Numbered from the stretch's first letter, positions 51,774-60,227 are shown. The stretch: 64,000 nucleotides of DNA from Streptomyces griseoviridis (GCF_005222485.1 NZ_CP029078.1:3438001-3502000); one strand, 5' to 3'. Made by a program: numbers and translations. The notes: generated by a model not told the origin, from the letters alone.

Positions 51774-52578
51774 CAGCAGCCTCTCGAAAGAAACCGTCAA
51801 CCCCGCGGTGGACGGCAGCGAGCTGATCCGCTTCGACGCGGTCACCAAGCGGTTCGGCGGCAACACGGTCCTCGACTCGCTCGACTTCACCGTCTCCTCC
51901 GGCAGGCACGTCACCCTGATCGGCCCCTCCGGGTCGGGCAAGACGACGATCCTGCGGCTGCTGATGACCCTGGCGAGGCCCGACGAGGGCACCATCCGGG
52001 TGGGCGGGGAGTGCCTCACGCACGAGGAGCGCGGCGGGAAGCTGGTGCCGGCCGGCGAGAAGCACGTCCGCGAGGTCCGCAAGAACATCGGGATGGTGTT
52101 CCAGCAGTTCAACCTCTTCCCCAACATGAAGGTGATGCGGAACATCACCGAGGCGCCGGTGCACGTCCTCGGGCTCTCCGCCGACGAGGCCGAGGAGCGG
52201 GCCCGCGGGCTGCTCGAACTGGTCGGGCTGACCGAGCACGCGGACAAGTTCCCGACCCAGCTCTCCGGCGGCCAGCAGCAGCGCGTGGCGATCGCCCGCG
52301 CGCTGGCGATGCGCCCGCAGGTGCTGCTCCTCGACGAGGTGACCTCGGCGCTCGACCCGGAGCTGGTCGCCGGGGTGCTCGACGTGCTGCGGGACATCGC
52401 GCACACCACGGACATCACGATGCTCTGCGTCACCCACGAGATGAGCTTCGCCCGGGACATATCCGACGACGTCCTGATGTTCGACGCGGGCCGGGTGATC
52501 GAGTCGGGTCCGCCGCAGAAGATCTTCAACGACCCGGACCAGGAGCGCACCCGGCAGTTCCTGAGCGCCGTCCTCTGA
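51763..52578 (+). CDS. ehuA: Polar amino-acid-type ABC ATPase (EhuA-like)
   Basis: 271 residues from TTG 51763, with GGAG seven bases upstream. Walker A GPSGSGKTT, Q-loop MVFQQFNLFPNM, signature LSGGQQQRVAIARALA, Walker B VLLLDEVTSALDP and H-loop CVTHEMSFA. It energises import by the ehuCD permeases. The slightly long insertion ERGGKLVPAGEKHVREVRK before the Q-loop is typical of the EhuA group. Confidence 0.92.
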   Translation: MSADSSLSKETVNPAVDGSELIRFDAVTKRFGGNTVLDSLDFTVSSGRHVTLIGPSGSGKTTILRLLMTLARPDEGTIRVGGECLTHEERGGKLVPAGEKHVREVRKNIGMVFQQFNLFPNMKVMRNITEAPVHVLGLSADEAEERARGLLELVGLTEHADKFPTQLSGGQQQRVAIARALAMRPQVLLLDEVTSALDPELVAGVLDVLRDIAHTTDITMLCVTHEMSFARDISDDVLMFDAGRVIESGPPQKIFNDPDQERTRQFLSAVL

Positions 52579-52676
52579 CCGGCGCCGGGTGCCGGTATTA
52601 CGCCAACCACCGGTCATTCCCGGCCGGTTGCCGGTTATCGTGAGAGGGACCGCCGTCCCGGCCGCGCCCCGCGGGC

Positions 52677-53474
52677 ATGGCCGCCCAGCGACAGCAGGGG
52701 GAGACCGTGGCGCTGAGGAACGAGCCGACCGCGCCGTACCGCTCGGCCCAGGACGCCCTGCGCGTCCTGGAGGCGGTGGCGCGGCACACCACCGGGGTCA
52801 CCGAGTCCGAGGTGGCCCGGCACACCGGCCTCGGCCAGGAGCGGGTGGTCGGCCTGGTGCGGATGCTGCGCCGGGAGGGCTATGTCGAGCAGGTCGCCGG
52901 CGGCGCGTACGTCACGGGCGCGGCCTTCGGCGGGCTGGGCGCGGCGCGGGGCGGGGGCGAGGCGGTGCGCGAGGACCTCCAGCGCACCCTGGACCGGCTG
53001 CGGGACTCGGTGGGCGCGGCCGTCTATCTGAGCCGGTACGTCGACGGCGAGGCGCGGATCACCCAGTACGCGGACGGCCCGACGACCCCCGCGGTCAACG
53101 AGTGGGTCGACTTCCGCTTCTGCGCGCACGCCACCGCCGTCGGCAAGAGCCTGCTCGGGCAGCTCGGCCCGGAGGCCAGGCGGGACCATCTCGCCCGGCA
53201 CCGGCCGGCCCGGCTCACCTCGCGGACCATCACCAGTGACGCGCTGCTGCTGTCGCGGCTCGCGGACCGGCCGCCGACGGTGCCGCACCTCGACCTCCAG
53301 GAGTACGCGGTGGGCACGGTGTGCGCGGCCGTCCCGATCACGGCGGGTTCCTCGGTGGGGTCGCTGGGGCTCTCGCTGCCGGTGGAGGAGGTCCACCGGC
53401 TGCGGGAGGCGGCCCAGGCTCTGAACCGGGGCGCGGCCGGGCTGCTGCTCTCGCTGGCGATCAGGCCGTACTGA
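52677..53474 (+). CDS. IclR-family transcriptional regulator
   Basis: 265 residues from ATG 52677; GTG 52707 (255 residues, GGGGGAG just upstream) is an alternative start. The winged HTH (ALRVLEAVARHTTGVTESEVARHTGLGQERVVGLVRML) leads to an effector domain with DFRFCAHATAVGKSLLGQL, LQEYAVGTVCAAVPI and VGSLGLSLP. It follows the ehu operon by 98 bp in the same direction and is the only regulator in the catabolic island, so it is the likely controller of 44.7-53.5 kb. Confidence 0.88.
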   Translation: MAAQRQQGETVALRNEPTAPYRSAQDALRVLEAVARHTTGVTESEVARHTGLGQERVVGLVRMLRREGYVEQVAGGAYVTGAAFGGLGAARGGGEAVREDLQRTLDRLRDSVGAAVYLSRYVDGEARITQYADGPTTPAVNEWVDFRFCAHATAVGKSLLGQLGPEARRDHLARHRPARLTSRTITSDALLLSRLADRPPTVPHLDLQEYAVGTVCAAVPITAGSSVGSLGLSLPVEEVHRLREAAQALNRGAAGLLLSLAIRPY

Positions 53475-53573
53475 CCCGGTCCCGCCGGGGCGCCGGGGTG
53501 GTCCGCAGCACCCTCGGGGACCGGGTATTATTTTTCTTGTCGCCGCCCGCCGAGTGCGGGAGGCGAGAGTCAT

Positions 53574-53647
53574 GCGCCGCTAGCTCAGTTGGTTAGAGCA
53601 GCTGACTCTTAATCAGCGGGTCCGGGGTTCGAGTCCCTGGCGGCGCA
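53574..53647 (+). tRNA. tRNA-Lys (CTT anticodon), copy 2
   Basis: 74 bases identical to copies 1 and 3. A promoter-like TATTAT lies at 53526-53531, within a block (GCACCCTCGGGG...CGGGTA) shared with copy 3. The 3' end of a minus-strand AMP-ligase frame overlaps it. Confidence 0.97.
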
Positions 53648-55268
53648 CCGGTGAAGGGCCCCTCGTGGTGACGAGGGGCCCTTCGGCGTCCTCGGGGGTC
53701 AGCGGCCGGTAGGCCCGCTCCCCCGGTGGCCGCCACCACACCGGGTCGGCGCAGCGGACGCCCTCGCGGCGCAGCAGGGCCCGGTGGATCTTGTTCGTGG
53801 CGGTCACCGGCATCCGCGGGACGACCCGCACGAACCGGGGCGCCATCTTGGTGCCGAGGTCGGGCTGGGCGTCCAGGAACGCGGCGAAGGCGTCCGGCGC
53901 GAACGCTCCGGCGACGGCCGCCATCACCTGGTCGCCGGTGACCGGGTCGGGGACCGCGTAGACGGCGACGGCGGTGGCGCCCGGGTAGCGGGCCAGGATG
54001 TTCTCGATCATGGCGGCGGCCAGGTTCTCGCTGTCGACGCGGAGCCGGTCGTCGGCGCGGCCCGCGAAGTAGAGGTAGCCGGCCGGGTCGCGGTAGAAAA
54101 GGTCGCCGGTCCAGTAGAGGCCGTCGCGGCGCCGCTCGGCGTCGGCCTCGGGGTTGCGCCAGTAGCCCTCGAAGGGGTTGGGGCCGCGGTTGACGAGTTC
54201 GCCGATCGCCAGATCGCCGTTGCGCAGCCGTCCCGCCGCGTCGAGGTCGGCGGGCGGGCACTCGGCGCCGGTGACCGGGTCGAGGACGGCGAGCCCCGGT
54301 CCCGCGGGGCCGACCGCGCCCGCCGGGGTGCCCGGCGCCCACCGCACGGCCGCGCCGCCCTCCGACGACCCGTACCCCTCGACCAGGCGCACCCCGAACC
54401 GCCGTTCGAAGGCCGCCGCGTCCACGGCGCCCGCCTCGGTGCCGAAGCCGAGCCGCAGCGGGTTGTCCCGGTCGTCGGGCCGCTCCTCGGTGGCCAGGAC
54501 GTACTGGACGGCCCGCCCGACATAGGTGAAGTACGTCGCCCCGTGGGCCCGGACGTCGGTGAGGAACCGGCTCGCCGAGAAGCGCCTGCGCAGCGCCACG
54601 CCGGCGCCCGCCGCGAGGGCGGGCGCCCAGTCGGCGATCACCGCGTTGCCGTGGAACATCGGCATGCAGACGTAGTGGACGTCGTCGGCGCGCACCGCGA
54701 ACTGGTCGGCGAGGGAGCGTCCGGCGGCGGCGAGACGGCCCTGTGAGCAGAGCGCGGCCTTGGGGGCGCCGGTGGAGCCCGAGGTGAAGTAGAGGAGCAG
54801 CCGGTCGCCCGGGGCGGCGCGGGAGGGGTCGGGCACGGCGTCGGCGTAGGGCGCGAGGAGGGCGTCGTACTCCTCGGTGCCGGTCACCAGGACGCGGACG
54901 CCGGGGAGTTCGAGGCCGGTCAGGAGCGGCAGCCGGGCCCGGTCGGTGATCAGGACCGGGCAGGCGGTGTGCAGGATGTCGCGGGCTAGTTCGGGGCCTC
55001 TGCGGGTGGGGTTGACCCCGGCGACGGCGGCCGCGGCGAGGGCGGCGGCGCTCAACCACAGGGGATATTCAGGGGTGTTGTCGAGCAGCACGCCGACATG
55101 GGGTTCGGCGCCGGGCGGCAGCAGGTCGTCGAGGAGCGCGGCGCGGGCGGCGGCGCCCGCGGCGACCTCGTGGTGGGTGAGGGTGCCGTCTTCCCAGCGC
55201 AGCCCCGGCCGGTGGTCGTGCCATTGACGGGCGACCAGTTCGGCGACCGTGCGTCCGGTGGACTCCAT
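53613..55268 (-). CDS. AMP-dependent acyl-CoA synthetase/ligase
   Basis: 551 residues from ATG 55268. The ANL-superfamily core motifs are P-loop LLYFTSGSTGAPKA, A5 EGYGSSEGG and A7 YWTGDLFYRD. A8 hinge YLYFAGRADDRLRVDSEN and the A10 lysine in VTATNKIHRALLR are also present. It adenylates a carboxylic acid and transfers it to CoA; the substrate is not readable. No stop precedes the tRNA-Lys terminator: the last 25 codons run antisense through that terminator and 35 bases of tRNA-Lys copy 2, where the TGA lies. Weak Shine-Dalgarno. Confidence 0.87.
   Translation of the reverse strand: MESTGRTVAELVARQWHDHRPGLRWEDGTLTHHEVAAGAAARAALLDDLLPPGAEPHVGVLLDNTPEYPLWLSAAALAAAAVAGVNPTRRGPELARDILHTACPVLITDRARLPLLTGLELPGVRVLVTGTEEYDALLAPYADAVPDPSRAAPGDRLLLYFTSGSTGAPKAALCSQGRLAAAGRSLADQFAVRADDVHYVCMPMFHGNAVIADWAPALAAGAGVALRRRFSASRFLTDVRAHGATYFTYVGRAVQYVLATEERPDDRDNPLRLGFGTEAGAVDAAAFERRFGVRLVEGYGSSEGGAAVRWAPGTPAGAVGPAGPGLAVLDPVTGAECPPADLDAAGRLRNGDLAIGELVNRGPNPFEGYWRNPEADAERRRDGLYWTGDLFYRDPAGYLYFAGRADDRLRVDSENLAAAMIENILARYPGATAVAVYAVPDPVTGDQVMAAVAGAFAPDAFAAFLDAQPDLGTKMAPRFVRVVPRMPVTATNKIHRALLRREGVRCADPVWWRPPGERAYRPLTPEDAEGPLVTTRGPSPVRRQGLEPRTR
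53653..53684 (+). terminator. tRNA-Lys copy 2 terminator
   Basis: GAAGGGCCCCTCGT-GGTG-ACGAGGGGCCCTTC, a perfect 14-bp stem starting six bases after the tRNA and lying inside the 3' end of the opposing ligase frame. Confidence 0.9.
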
Positions 55269-55395
55269 GGGCGCGCACGGTAGTTGACGGAGCGTCAGAT
55301 GTGGAGGGCCGGAGCCGGACCTGTTCCGCCCAGGGGTGCGCCCGTACGCGCCGGAACTGAGCCTCCCGGCGCGCACGGGCCCGCACTCGGCGGAT

Positions 55396-56001
55396 CTAGA
55401 AGGTGACGTCCGAGCAGGCGTAGAACGCGTTGGCCGTGTCGGCGATCGTCCACACCGCGAGGATGACGTGGTGGCCGCTCAGCCCGCTCGGCAGGGTGCC
55501 GCTGTGCGAGAGGGTGGAGGGCGGACGCTGGCCGTTGTACGGCACCGTCAGGAACGGGGTGGTGTTGAGGTCGGACCTGGCCAGGTTGTGGTTCTGGTTC
55601 CAGCCCGCCTTGGTGACGTAGTACTTGAAGTCGGTCGTGGCGTGCATGGCGGTGAACTGCCAGCGGAAGGTGTAGCTCTGGCCGCCCGTCACCTTGGTGG
55701 TGGGCCAGGCGCCGCCCGAGGGGGTCTTCGGGCTGTCGAGCTGCGCGAAGGGCGAGTTGTTGCCCGAGCACAGCTGGCCGTCGGCGGGCCCCGAGGCCGG
55801 GAAGCCCTTGGGGCCCTCGACGCTCTGCGGCTCCCACTGGATGTTGCCGCAGTTGGCGACGGTGCCGTTCTGGCAGAGCTTCTGCCTGCTGATCGGGAGG
55901 TCGGTGTAGCCGTGGCCGCTGGCACCGCCCGAGGAGAGCACGACGGCTCCCGCGGTGGCGAGGCCGACCACGGCCGCTGACATCTTGGTCCTTCTACGCA
56001 T
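55396..56001 (-). CDS. chb: Chitin-active AA10 lytic polysaccharide monooxygenase / chitin-binding protein
   Basis: 201 residues. A signal peptide is cleaved before H30 (GGASG-HGYTDLP), giving the N-terminal His that forms the copper histidine brace. The second brace His is in FTAMHATTDF. Four cysteines and the surface WEPQSVEGPKGFP are typical of single-domain streptomycete Chb/LPMO10. The copper enzyme oxidatively cleaves crystalline chitin and helps chitinases. ATG 56001 has AGGAG seven bases upstream. A perfect DasR core lies 45 bp upstream. Confidence 0.94.
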   Translation of the reverse strand: MRRRTKMSAAVVGLATAGAVVLSSGGASGHGYTDLPISRQKLCQNGTVANCGNIQWEPQSVEGPKGFPASGPADGQLCSGNNSPFAQLDSPKTPSGGAWPTTKVTGGQSYTFRWQFTAMHATTDFKYYVTKAGWNQNHNLARSDLNTTPFLTVPYNGQRPPSTLSHSGTLPSGLSGHHVILAVWTIADTANAFYACSDVTF

Positions 56002-56045
56002 ACTGCCGCTCCTGGGGAACGTGGGGGAGGTTCGGTGAGAGTGCA

Positions 56046-56055
56046 GGTCTAGACC
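56046..56055. promoter_or_regulatory. DasR operator core (dre) upstream of the LPMO gene
   Basis: GGTCTAGACC, the perfect inner palindrome of the dre consensus, in the context CAGGTCTAGACCAAG. Its position between the LPMO start and upstream sequence predicts repression by DasR, relieved by GlcN-6-P/GlcNAc-6-P. Confidence 0.88.
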
Positions 56056-56220
56056 AAGTCCCAGGTTATTGCCGACCGTTGACGCTGTCTATAACGAGGG
56101 CATGTCCATGCCGTTCACACCGGCTCCCGCGCCCCCCGCCGCTCTCGCAGCCCTCCCCGCACGCTCCGTACCGCCCGTGCCGCCCGTGCTATCCGTCCCC
56201 CTGTTCTCCCCGGCGCCCCC

Positions 56221-57333
56221 TCACGGCCCGTTCTCGCCCCGGCCCGCGCAGAACGCCACCGTCAGGTCCTTCACCAGCGCCTTGCGCTCGTAGTCGTCGA
56301 GATCCACCAGACCCCGCACGGTCAGCCGGGTCACGGTGTCCTCCACCGAGTCCACCACCGACGTCAGCACGCTCGCCCGGTGCTGCGCGTCCAGCGCGGC
56401 GATCCGCCGCCGGTTCATGGCCGCGGCGACCTCGGGCGCGTACTCCACCCGCACCGGATGCACCGCGAACACCTCCACCCCGACCGGCGCCACCTCCGCC
56501 GCCACCAGCCGGGTCAGCGCGTCCCCCGCCACCTCGACCACGCCCTTGCCGCTGCCCGGCACCGCCATCGGCACCCGCACGAGCCCCGCCTCCACGCACT
56601 CGCGCAGATAGCTCTCGTGGTCCTCGACACCCAGCACGGCCCGCGCGGTGTCCCGCACCCGCCACACCACCAGGACGACGACCCGCAGCGCGACCCCGCT
56701 GCGGTCGGTGGCCGGCATCGTCTCGCTGCGCCAGTGCCGCAGCCGCACGTCCACCCGGCGCCGCAGCAGCAGCGGGTTGACCCACATCAGGCCGGTCCTG
56801 CGCACGGTCCCCCGGTAGCGGCCGAACAGACCGAGCACCCAGGCCCGCCCGGTCCGCCCGCGGGCCAGCCCGCCGAACCCGAAGAGACCGAGCGCCCCCG
56901 ACCCGGCGAACGCGGCCCACTGCGCGAGCCCGAGCCCCGCGCCCGCCCGCACCGGCAGCTCCAGCGCCTGCACGGCGAGCGGCGGCAGCACCCCGGCCCA
57001 CCAGGAGGTGGCCACACAGCCCGCGACCCCGCAGGCGCCCGCGAGCACCCCGGCCGAGCCCGGCACCACCCTGGCCGGGCGTTCGGCCAGCTCCGGATCG
57101 ACCCGGGCCGCCGGGCGCGGCTCGGGACGGGCCGGGCGGCGCAGCCGGGGCTGCTCACCCGTGCCCTGTCTGCGGCCCACCACGGCGGGCTTCAGGGGGA
57201 CCGCGACCGGTTCGGTCTCGTCGCGGAAGAGGAGGTGGACGGGGATCTCGGTGGTGGACTCGTTCTGGATGAGCCGGGCGGGCCGCCCCGGCCCCTCCGA
57301 CTCGGGCGTGTGTGACGTGGTCGTCGTACTCAT
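56221..57333 (-). CDS. SPFH/Band-7 domain membrane protein
   Basis: 370 residues from ATG 57333 (GGAAG five bases upstream). A hydrophilic N-terminus of about 90 residues and two hydrophobic stretches (PPLAVQALELPVRAG, LGLAQWAAFAGSGALGLFGFG) precede an SPFH domain. That domain contains MWVNPLLLRRRVDVRLR, VALRVVVLVVWRV, ESYLRECVEAGLVRV, VGVEVFAVHPVRVEYAPEVA and AMNRRRIAALDAQHRAS. SPFH proteins organise membrane microdomains; specific role unknown. It is about 100 bp upstream of, and divergent in position from, no partner; the next leftward gene starts separately. Confidence 0.87.
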   Translation of the reverse strand: MSTTTTSHTPESEGPGRPARLIQNESTTEIPVHLLFRDETEPVAVPLKPAVVGRRQGTGEQPRLRRPARPEPRPAARVDPELAERPARVVPGSAGVLAGACGVAGCVATSWWAGVLPPLAVQALELPVRAGAGLGLAQWAAFAGSGALGLFGFGGLARGRTGRAWVLGLFGRYRGTVRRTGLMWVNPLLLRRRVDVRLRHWRSETMPATDRSGVALRVVVLVVWRVRDTARAVLGVEDHESYLRECVEAGLVRVPMAVPGSGKGVVEVAGDALTRLVAAEVAPVGVEVFAVHPVRVEYAPEVAAAMNRRRIAALDAQHRASVLTSVVDSVEDTVTRLTVRGLVDLDDYERKALVKDLTVAFCAGRGENGP

Positions 57334-57440
57334 GCGTGCTTCCAGCCTCCGCGCCAGATGCTTCACAACAGACAGTCGGTCAGGGGTCGTCGGGGTGGGG
57401 ACGGTCGTGGGTGGCTCGGGGGCGGACGCCGGCCCGGCGG

Positions 57441-59036
57441 TCAGGAGAACAGCCGGCGCCAGGTCTCGGGGCCCGGGTAGCCGTCGGCCGCGCCGCCCCG
57501 CCAGCCGAGGGAGCGCTGGAACGCCTCGACGTTGCGGCGGTCGGCCTCGGTCCAGCGCGATCCGGGGCCGCTCGGGTAGTGGGCGCCGAACCCCTTCTGC
57601 ACCAGCCGCGCGCCGAGCCTGGCGACGTGGGGGTTGTCGGCGCCCGGCCGGAACATGCCCCGGCCGGGATAGGCGGGGACGCCCTTGGCGGCCCCGGAGG
57701 GCGAGGGGGTCAGGGAGGGGGACGGGGTCGCCGAAGGGGTCGCGGGAAGGGTCGCTGGAGGGGTCGCTGGTGGGGTCGCCGAAGGGGTCGTCGCGGTGGG
57801 GGGCGTCGGCGCGGGGGTCGCCGGCGCGGGGGTCGCCGGCGTGCTCGGGGGCAGGGTCGAGGTGGCCGGCGGGGTCGGGGCCGCCGGCTGAGGCGGGAGC
57901 GGCGTCTGGGCCGGGGGCGTCACCTGGGTCGACGCCTGGGTCGGGGTCGGGGTCGGGGGCAGGCTCGGGACCGACAGGGTCGACGGGCCCGCGGGGCCCG
58001 ACGCGACCGGCGGGATGTCCTTGCCCTTGCCGTTGACCAGCAGCGACCAGGTCGCCGGGCCCGGCAGCCCGTCGGCGTCGGCGCCCTTCCAGCCCTGGGC
58101 GCGCTGGAACGCCTGGGTCGCCCTGCGGTCCGCGTCCGACCAGCGGGGGCCGGGACCCGAGGTGTAGAAACGGCCACCGCCGCGCGCGACGAGCATCCGG
58201 CCCAGCTCGGTGACGTGCCGGTTGTTCGCGCCGGGGCCGAAGGACGACGCCCCGGGGAACGGCGTACCGGGCGCCGGGAGGCCCGGGGTGCCGGGCGCCG
58301 CGCCCGCCGAGTCCGCGGTGATCCCCTTCGAGCGGTAGGGGACATAGCGCTCCGAATTGCTCCAGTAGGCGTAAGGAGTGGACTGCTTGCGGGTACGCGG
58401 ACGGGTCTGCTCATAGGCGGTGTAAGCGGTGTGCGTGTAGTCCGTCCACCCGCCGAAAAGGACGACGTGCGACCCCTTCTCCGGGTTCGACGGATTGTGG
58501 AACAGCAGAATGTCGCCGGGCTGGAGTTCCTCCTTTGGAATACGGACGCCGTACTGATCGAGGCTGCCCGTCCATTCGTTTCCCGGCAGGTTCCAGGCCA
58601 TCGACACGAACCCCGAGCAGTCCTGCCGGTAACCGTCGGACCAGTAGGCGTCCATGCTGTAGGGAACCTGCGCGGCGACCCATTTCTTGGCCCGGTTGAT
58701 GACCTCGGCCCGGGTGGTCGCCGGAGCCTTCACGGGGCCGTTCCCCTTGATCGGACGGCCGCCGGTGCCGTGCAGCGGCGCCCTGCTCCCCTGCGGGGTG
58801 TCCGGCTCGTCGGCCGCGGGCAGGCCCGGCCGGTGCGGCGCGTGCGGGGCGGCGACGGCGGGCACCGCGTGGCCGGCCCCGAGCAGCGCGGTGGCCGCCG
58901 TCGCGACGATCACGGCCCGGTGCGCGGCCGGGTTCCTGGCCCCCGGGGAATACGGCGCGACACGCCGCCAGTGAACGCATCCGGGGCAATCGCAATCGCT
59001 CGCGGGATCGAATTCCTCGAATACCGGAGTCTCCAT
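57441..59036 (-). CDS. NlpC/P60-like amidase with two peptidoglycan-binding-type domains
   Basis: 531 residues from ATG 59036 (GAGGGG six bases upstream). The N-terminal CDCPGCVHWRR precedes a hydrophobic segment (HRAVIVATAATALLGAGHA). The catalytic domain (about 110-230) has Cys in QDCSGFVSMAWNLPG and His in GSHVVLFGGW, as in NlpC/P60 or amidase_6 hydrolases. It is followed by a peptidoglycan-binding domain, a Pro/Thr/Ala-rich linker of about 110 residues with repeated ATPPATP units, and a second peptidoglycan-binding domain. Likely cell-wall remodelling. The cytoplasmic-side CPGC motif before the membrane segment is unusual and could bind metal. Confidence 0.87.
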   Translation of the reverse strand: METPVFEEFDPASDCDCPGCVHWRRVAPYSPGARNPAAHRAVIVATAATALLGAGHAVPAVAAPHAPHRPGLPAADEPDTPQGSRAPLHGTGGRPIKGNGPVKAPATTRAEVINRAKKWVAAQVPYSMDAYWSDGYRQDCSGFVSMAWNLPGNEWTGSLDQYGVRIPKEELQPGDILLFHNPSNPEKGSHVVLFGGWTDYTHTAYTAYEQTRPRTRKQSTPYAYWSNSERYVPYRSKGITADSAGAAPGTPGLPAPGTPFPGASSFGPGANNRHVTELGRMLVARGGGRFYTSGPGPRWSDADRRATQAFQRAQGWKGADADGLPGPATWSLLVNGKGKDIPPVASGPAGPSTLSVPSLPPTPTPTQASTQVTPPAQTPLPPQPAAPTPPATSTLPPSTPATPAPATPAPTPPTATTPSATPPATPPATLPATPSATPSPSLTPSPSGAAKGVPAYPGRGMFRPGADNPHVARLGARLVQKGFGAHYPSGPGSRWTEADRRNVEAFQRSLGWRGGAADGYPGPETWRRLFS

Positions 59037-59232
59037 GCGATTCCCCTCACACTCCCGATCGACAGTTCCGCGCCGGTGCACGTCGACCAGTTTCCCAACT
59101 GTCTTCCGGACGCGCATGTTGACGGTCCGAATGATGTACGCGCCCAGGTCACGGCGCCCGCCGGGGGAAGGCGCGGGGCGCCCGGCGGTCCTGAGCACCC
59201 TCGCGGGTCGGGTAGAGTTCTCACGTCAGCAG

Positions 59233-59306
59233 GCGCCGCTAGCTCAGTTGGTTAGAGCAGCTGACTCTTAATCAGCGGGTCCGGGGTTCGAGTCCCTGGC
59301 GGCGCA
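59233..59306 (+). tRNA. tRNA-Lys (CTT anticodon), copy 3
   Basis: 74 bases identical to copies 1 and 2. A -10-like TAGAGT lies at 59213-59218. The immediate upstream ACGTCAGCAG is shared with copy 1, and GCACCCTCG...CGGGTA is shared with copy 2. Confidence 0.97.
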
Positions 59307-59314
59307 CGACAACG

Positions 59315-59343
59315 AAGGCCCTTCGCAGCAGCGAGGGGCCTTT
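59315..59343 (+). terminator. tRNA-Lys copy 3 terminator
   Basis: AAGGCCCTTCGC-AGCA-GCGAGGGGCCTTT, about a 12-bp imperfect stem, beginning nine bases after the tRNA. Confidence 0.75.
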
Positions 59344-59420
59344 CGCGTGTCCGGGAACCCTGTCCCGGGACCCTGTCCGGAAGGCGCGGCCGTTCCCGTT
59401 TGGCCGGATACCCTCTGGCC

Positions 59421-60227
59421 ATGTCAGCGCGTGAGCTCCAGGAGCGGATCAAGAAGCTGATCGTCGACGGCAGGCTGCCCTCGGGCGCCCCGCTGCCGAC
59501 CGAGCCCGCGCTGATGGCGCACCTGGGCGTGAGCCGCAATTCGGTGCGCGAGGCGCTCAAGGCCCTCCAGGCGATGGGCATCGTGGAGATCCGGCACGGC
59601 TTCGGCACCTATGTCGGCGCCATGTCGCTGGCCCCGATGGTGGAGGGGCTCGCCTTCCGTACCGTCGCCGGGCACCACCGGGGCGAGGACAGCCTGCTCC
59701 AGCTGCTCGAACTGCGGGAGGCGCTGGAGACCGGGCTGATCTCCCGGCTGGCCGGCCGGCTGCCGGAACGGGACCTCGGTGAACTGGACGCGCTCGTCGC
59801 CCGTATGGAACGGCAGGCCGCGCACGGAGGCGACGGCCTCGCGGACACCGACCGCGCCTTTCACGCCACCCTCTACCGGGGGCTGGACAACGCCCTGCTC
59901 GGCGAGGTCCTCGAGGCGTTCTGGGAGGCGTTCCACCGGGTCCGCACCGATCTCGGCGGGGCGCCGCAGGACCCGGAGGTGACGTGCGGGCAGCACCAAG
60001 ACATCCTCGACGCGGTCCGCTCGGGGGACTCCGTACAGGCGGAGGCGGCCATAAGGGAGCACTTCGGCAACATCCGCGCCCGGCTGACCGCACCCCGGCC
60101 AGACTCGTCACGCACACCGCACGGGGAACCGCGGAACCCGCCGGGGCCGGGAGGGATCTCACGGACCGCGGGGGCCGCGCGGACCGGTGCGGCAGGAGGG
60201 GGGACACGGAGTGCGCATGACCGGTGA
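59421..60227 (+). CDS. GntR/FadR-family transcriptional regulator
   Basis: 268 residues from ATG 59421. The N-terminal winged HTH (LPSGAPLPTEPALMAHLGVSRNSVREALKALQAMGIVEIRHGFGTYV) leads to a C-terminal FCD effector domain with helices (LQLLELREALETGLISRLAG, DRAFHATLYRGLDN) whose His/Asp residues can bind a metal and carboxylate ligand. The last 45 residues are a disordered Gly/Pro tail. It sits alone between tRNA-Lys and cslA; target unknown, possibly a sugar-acid or amino-sugar metabolite gene. Confidence 0.9.
   Translation: MSARELQERIKKLIVDGRLPSGAPLPTEPALMAHLGVSRNSVREALKALQAMGIVEIRHGFGTYVGAMSLAPMVEGLAFRTVAGHHRGEDSLLQLLELREALETGLISRLAGRLPERDLGELDALVARMERQAAHGGDGLADTDRAFHATLYRGLDNALLGEVLEAFWEAFHRVRTDLGGAPQDPEVTCGQHQDILDAVRSGDSVQAEAAIREHFGNIRARLTAPRPDSSRTPHGEPRNPPGPGGISRTAGAARTGAAGGGTRSAHDR

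Noticed and set aside
49529..52578. Complete ectoine utilisation locus
   Set aside because: The transporter is EhuBCDA-like, but none of the ectoine hydrolase, deacetylase, ornithine-cyclodeaminase-like or threonine-dehydratase-like genes is present.
59252..59608. Minus-strand frame ending in a PGTRTPDPLIKSQLL-like tail over tRNA-Lys copy 3
   Set aside because: This tail is the antisense translation of tRNA-Lys, a common spurious annotation; the upstream part overlaps the GntR gene.
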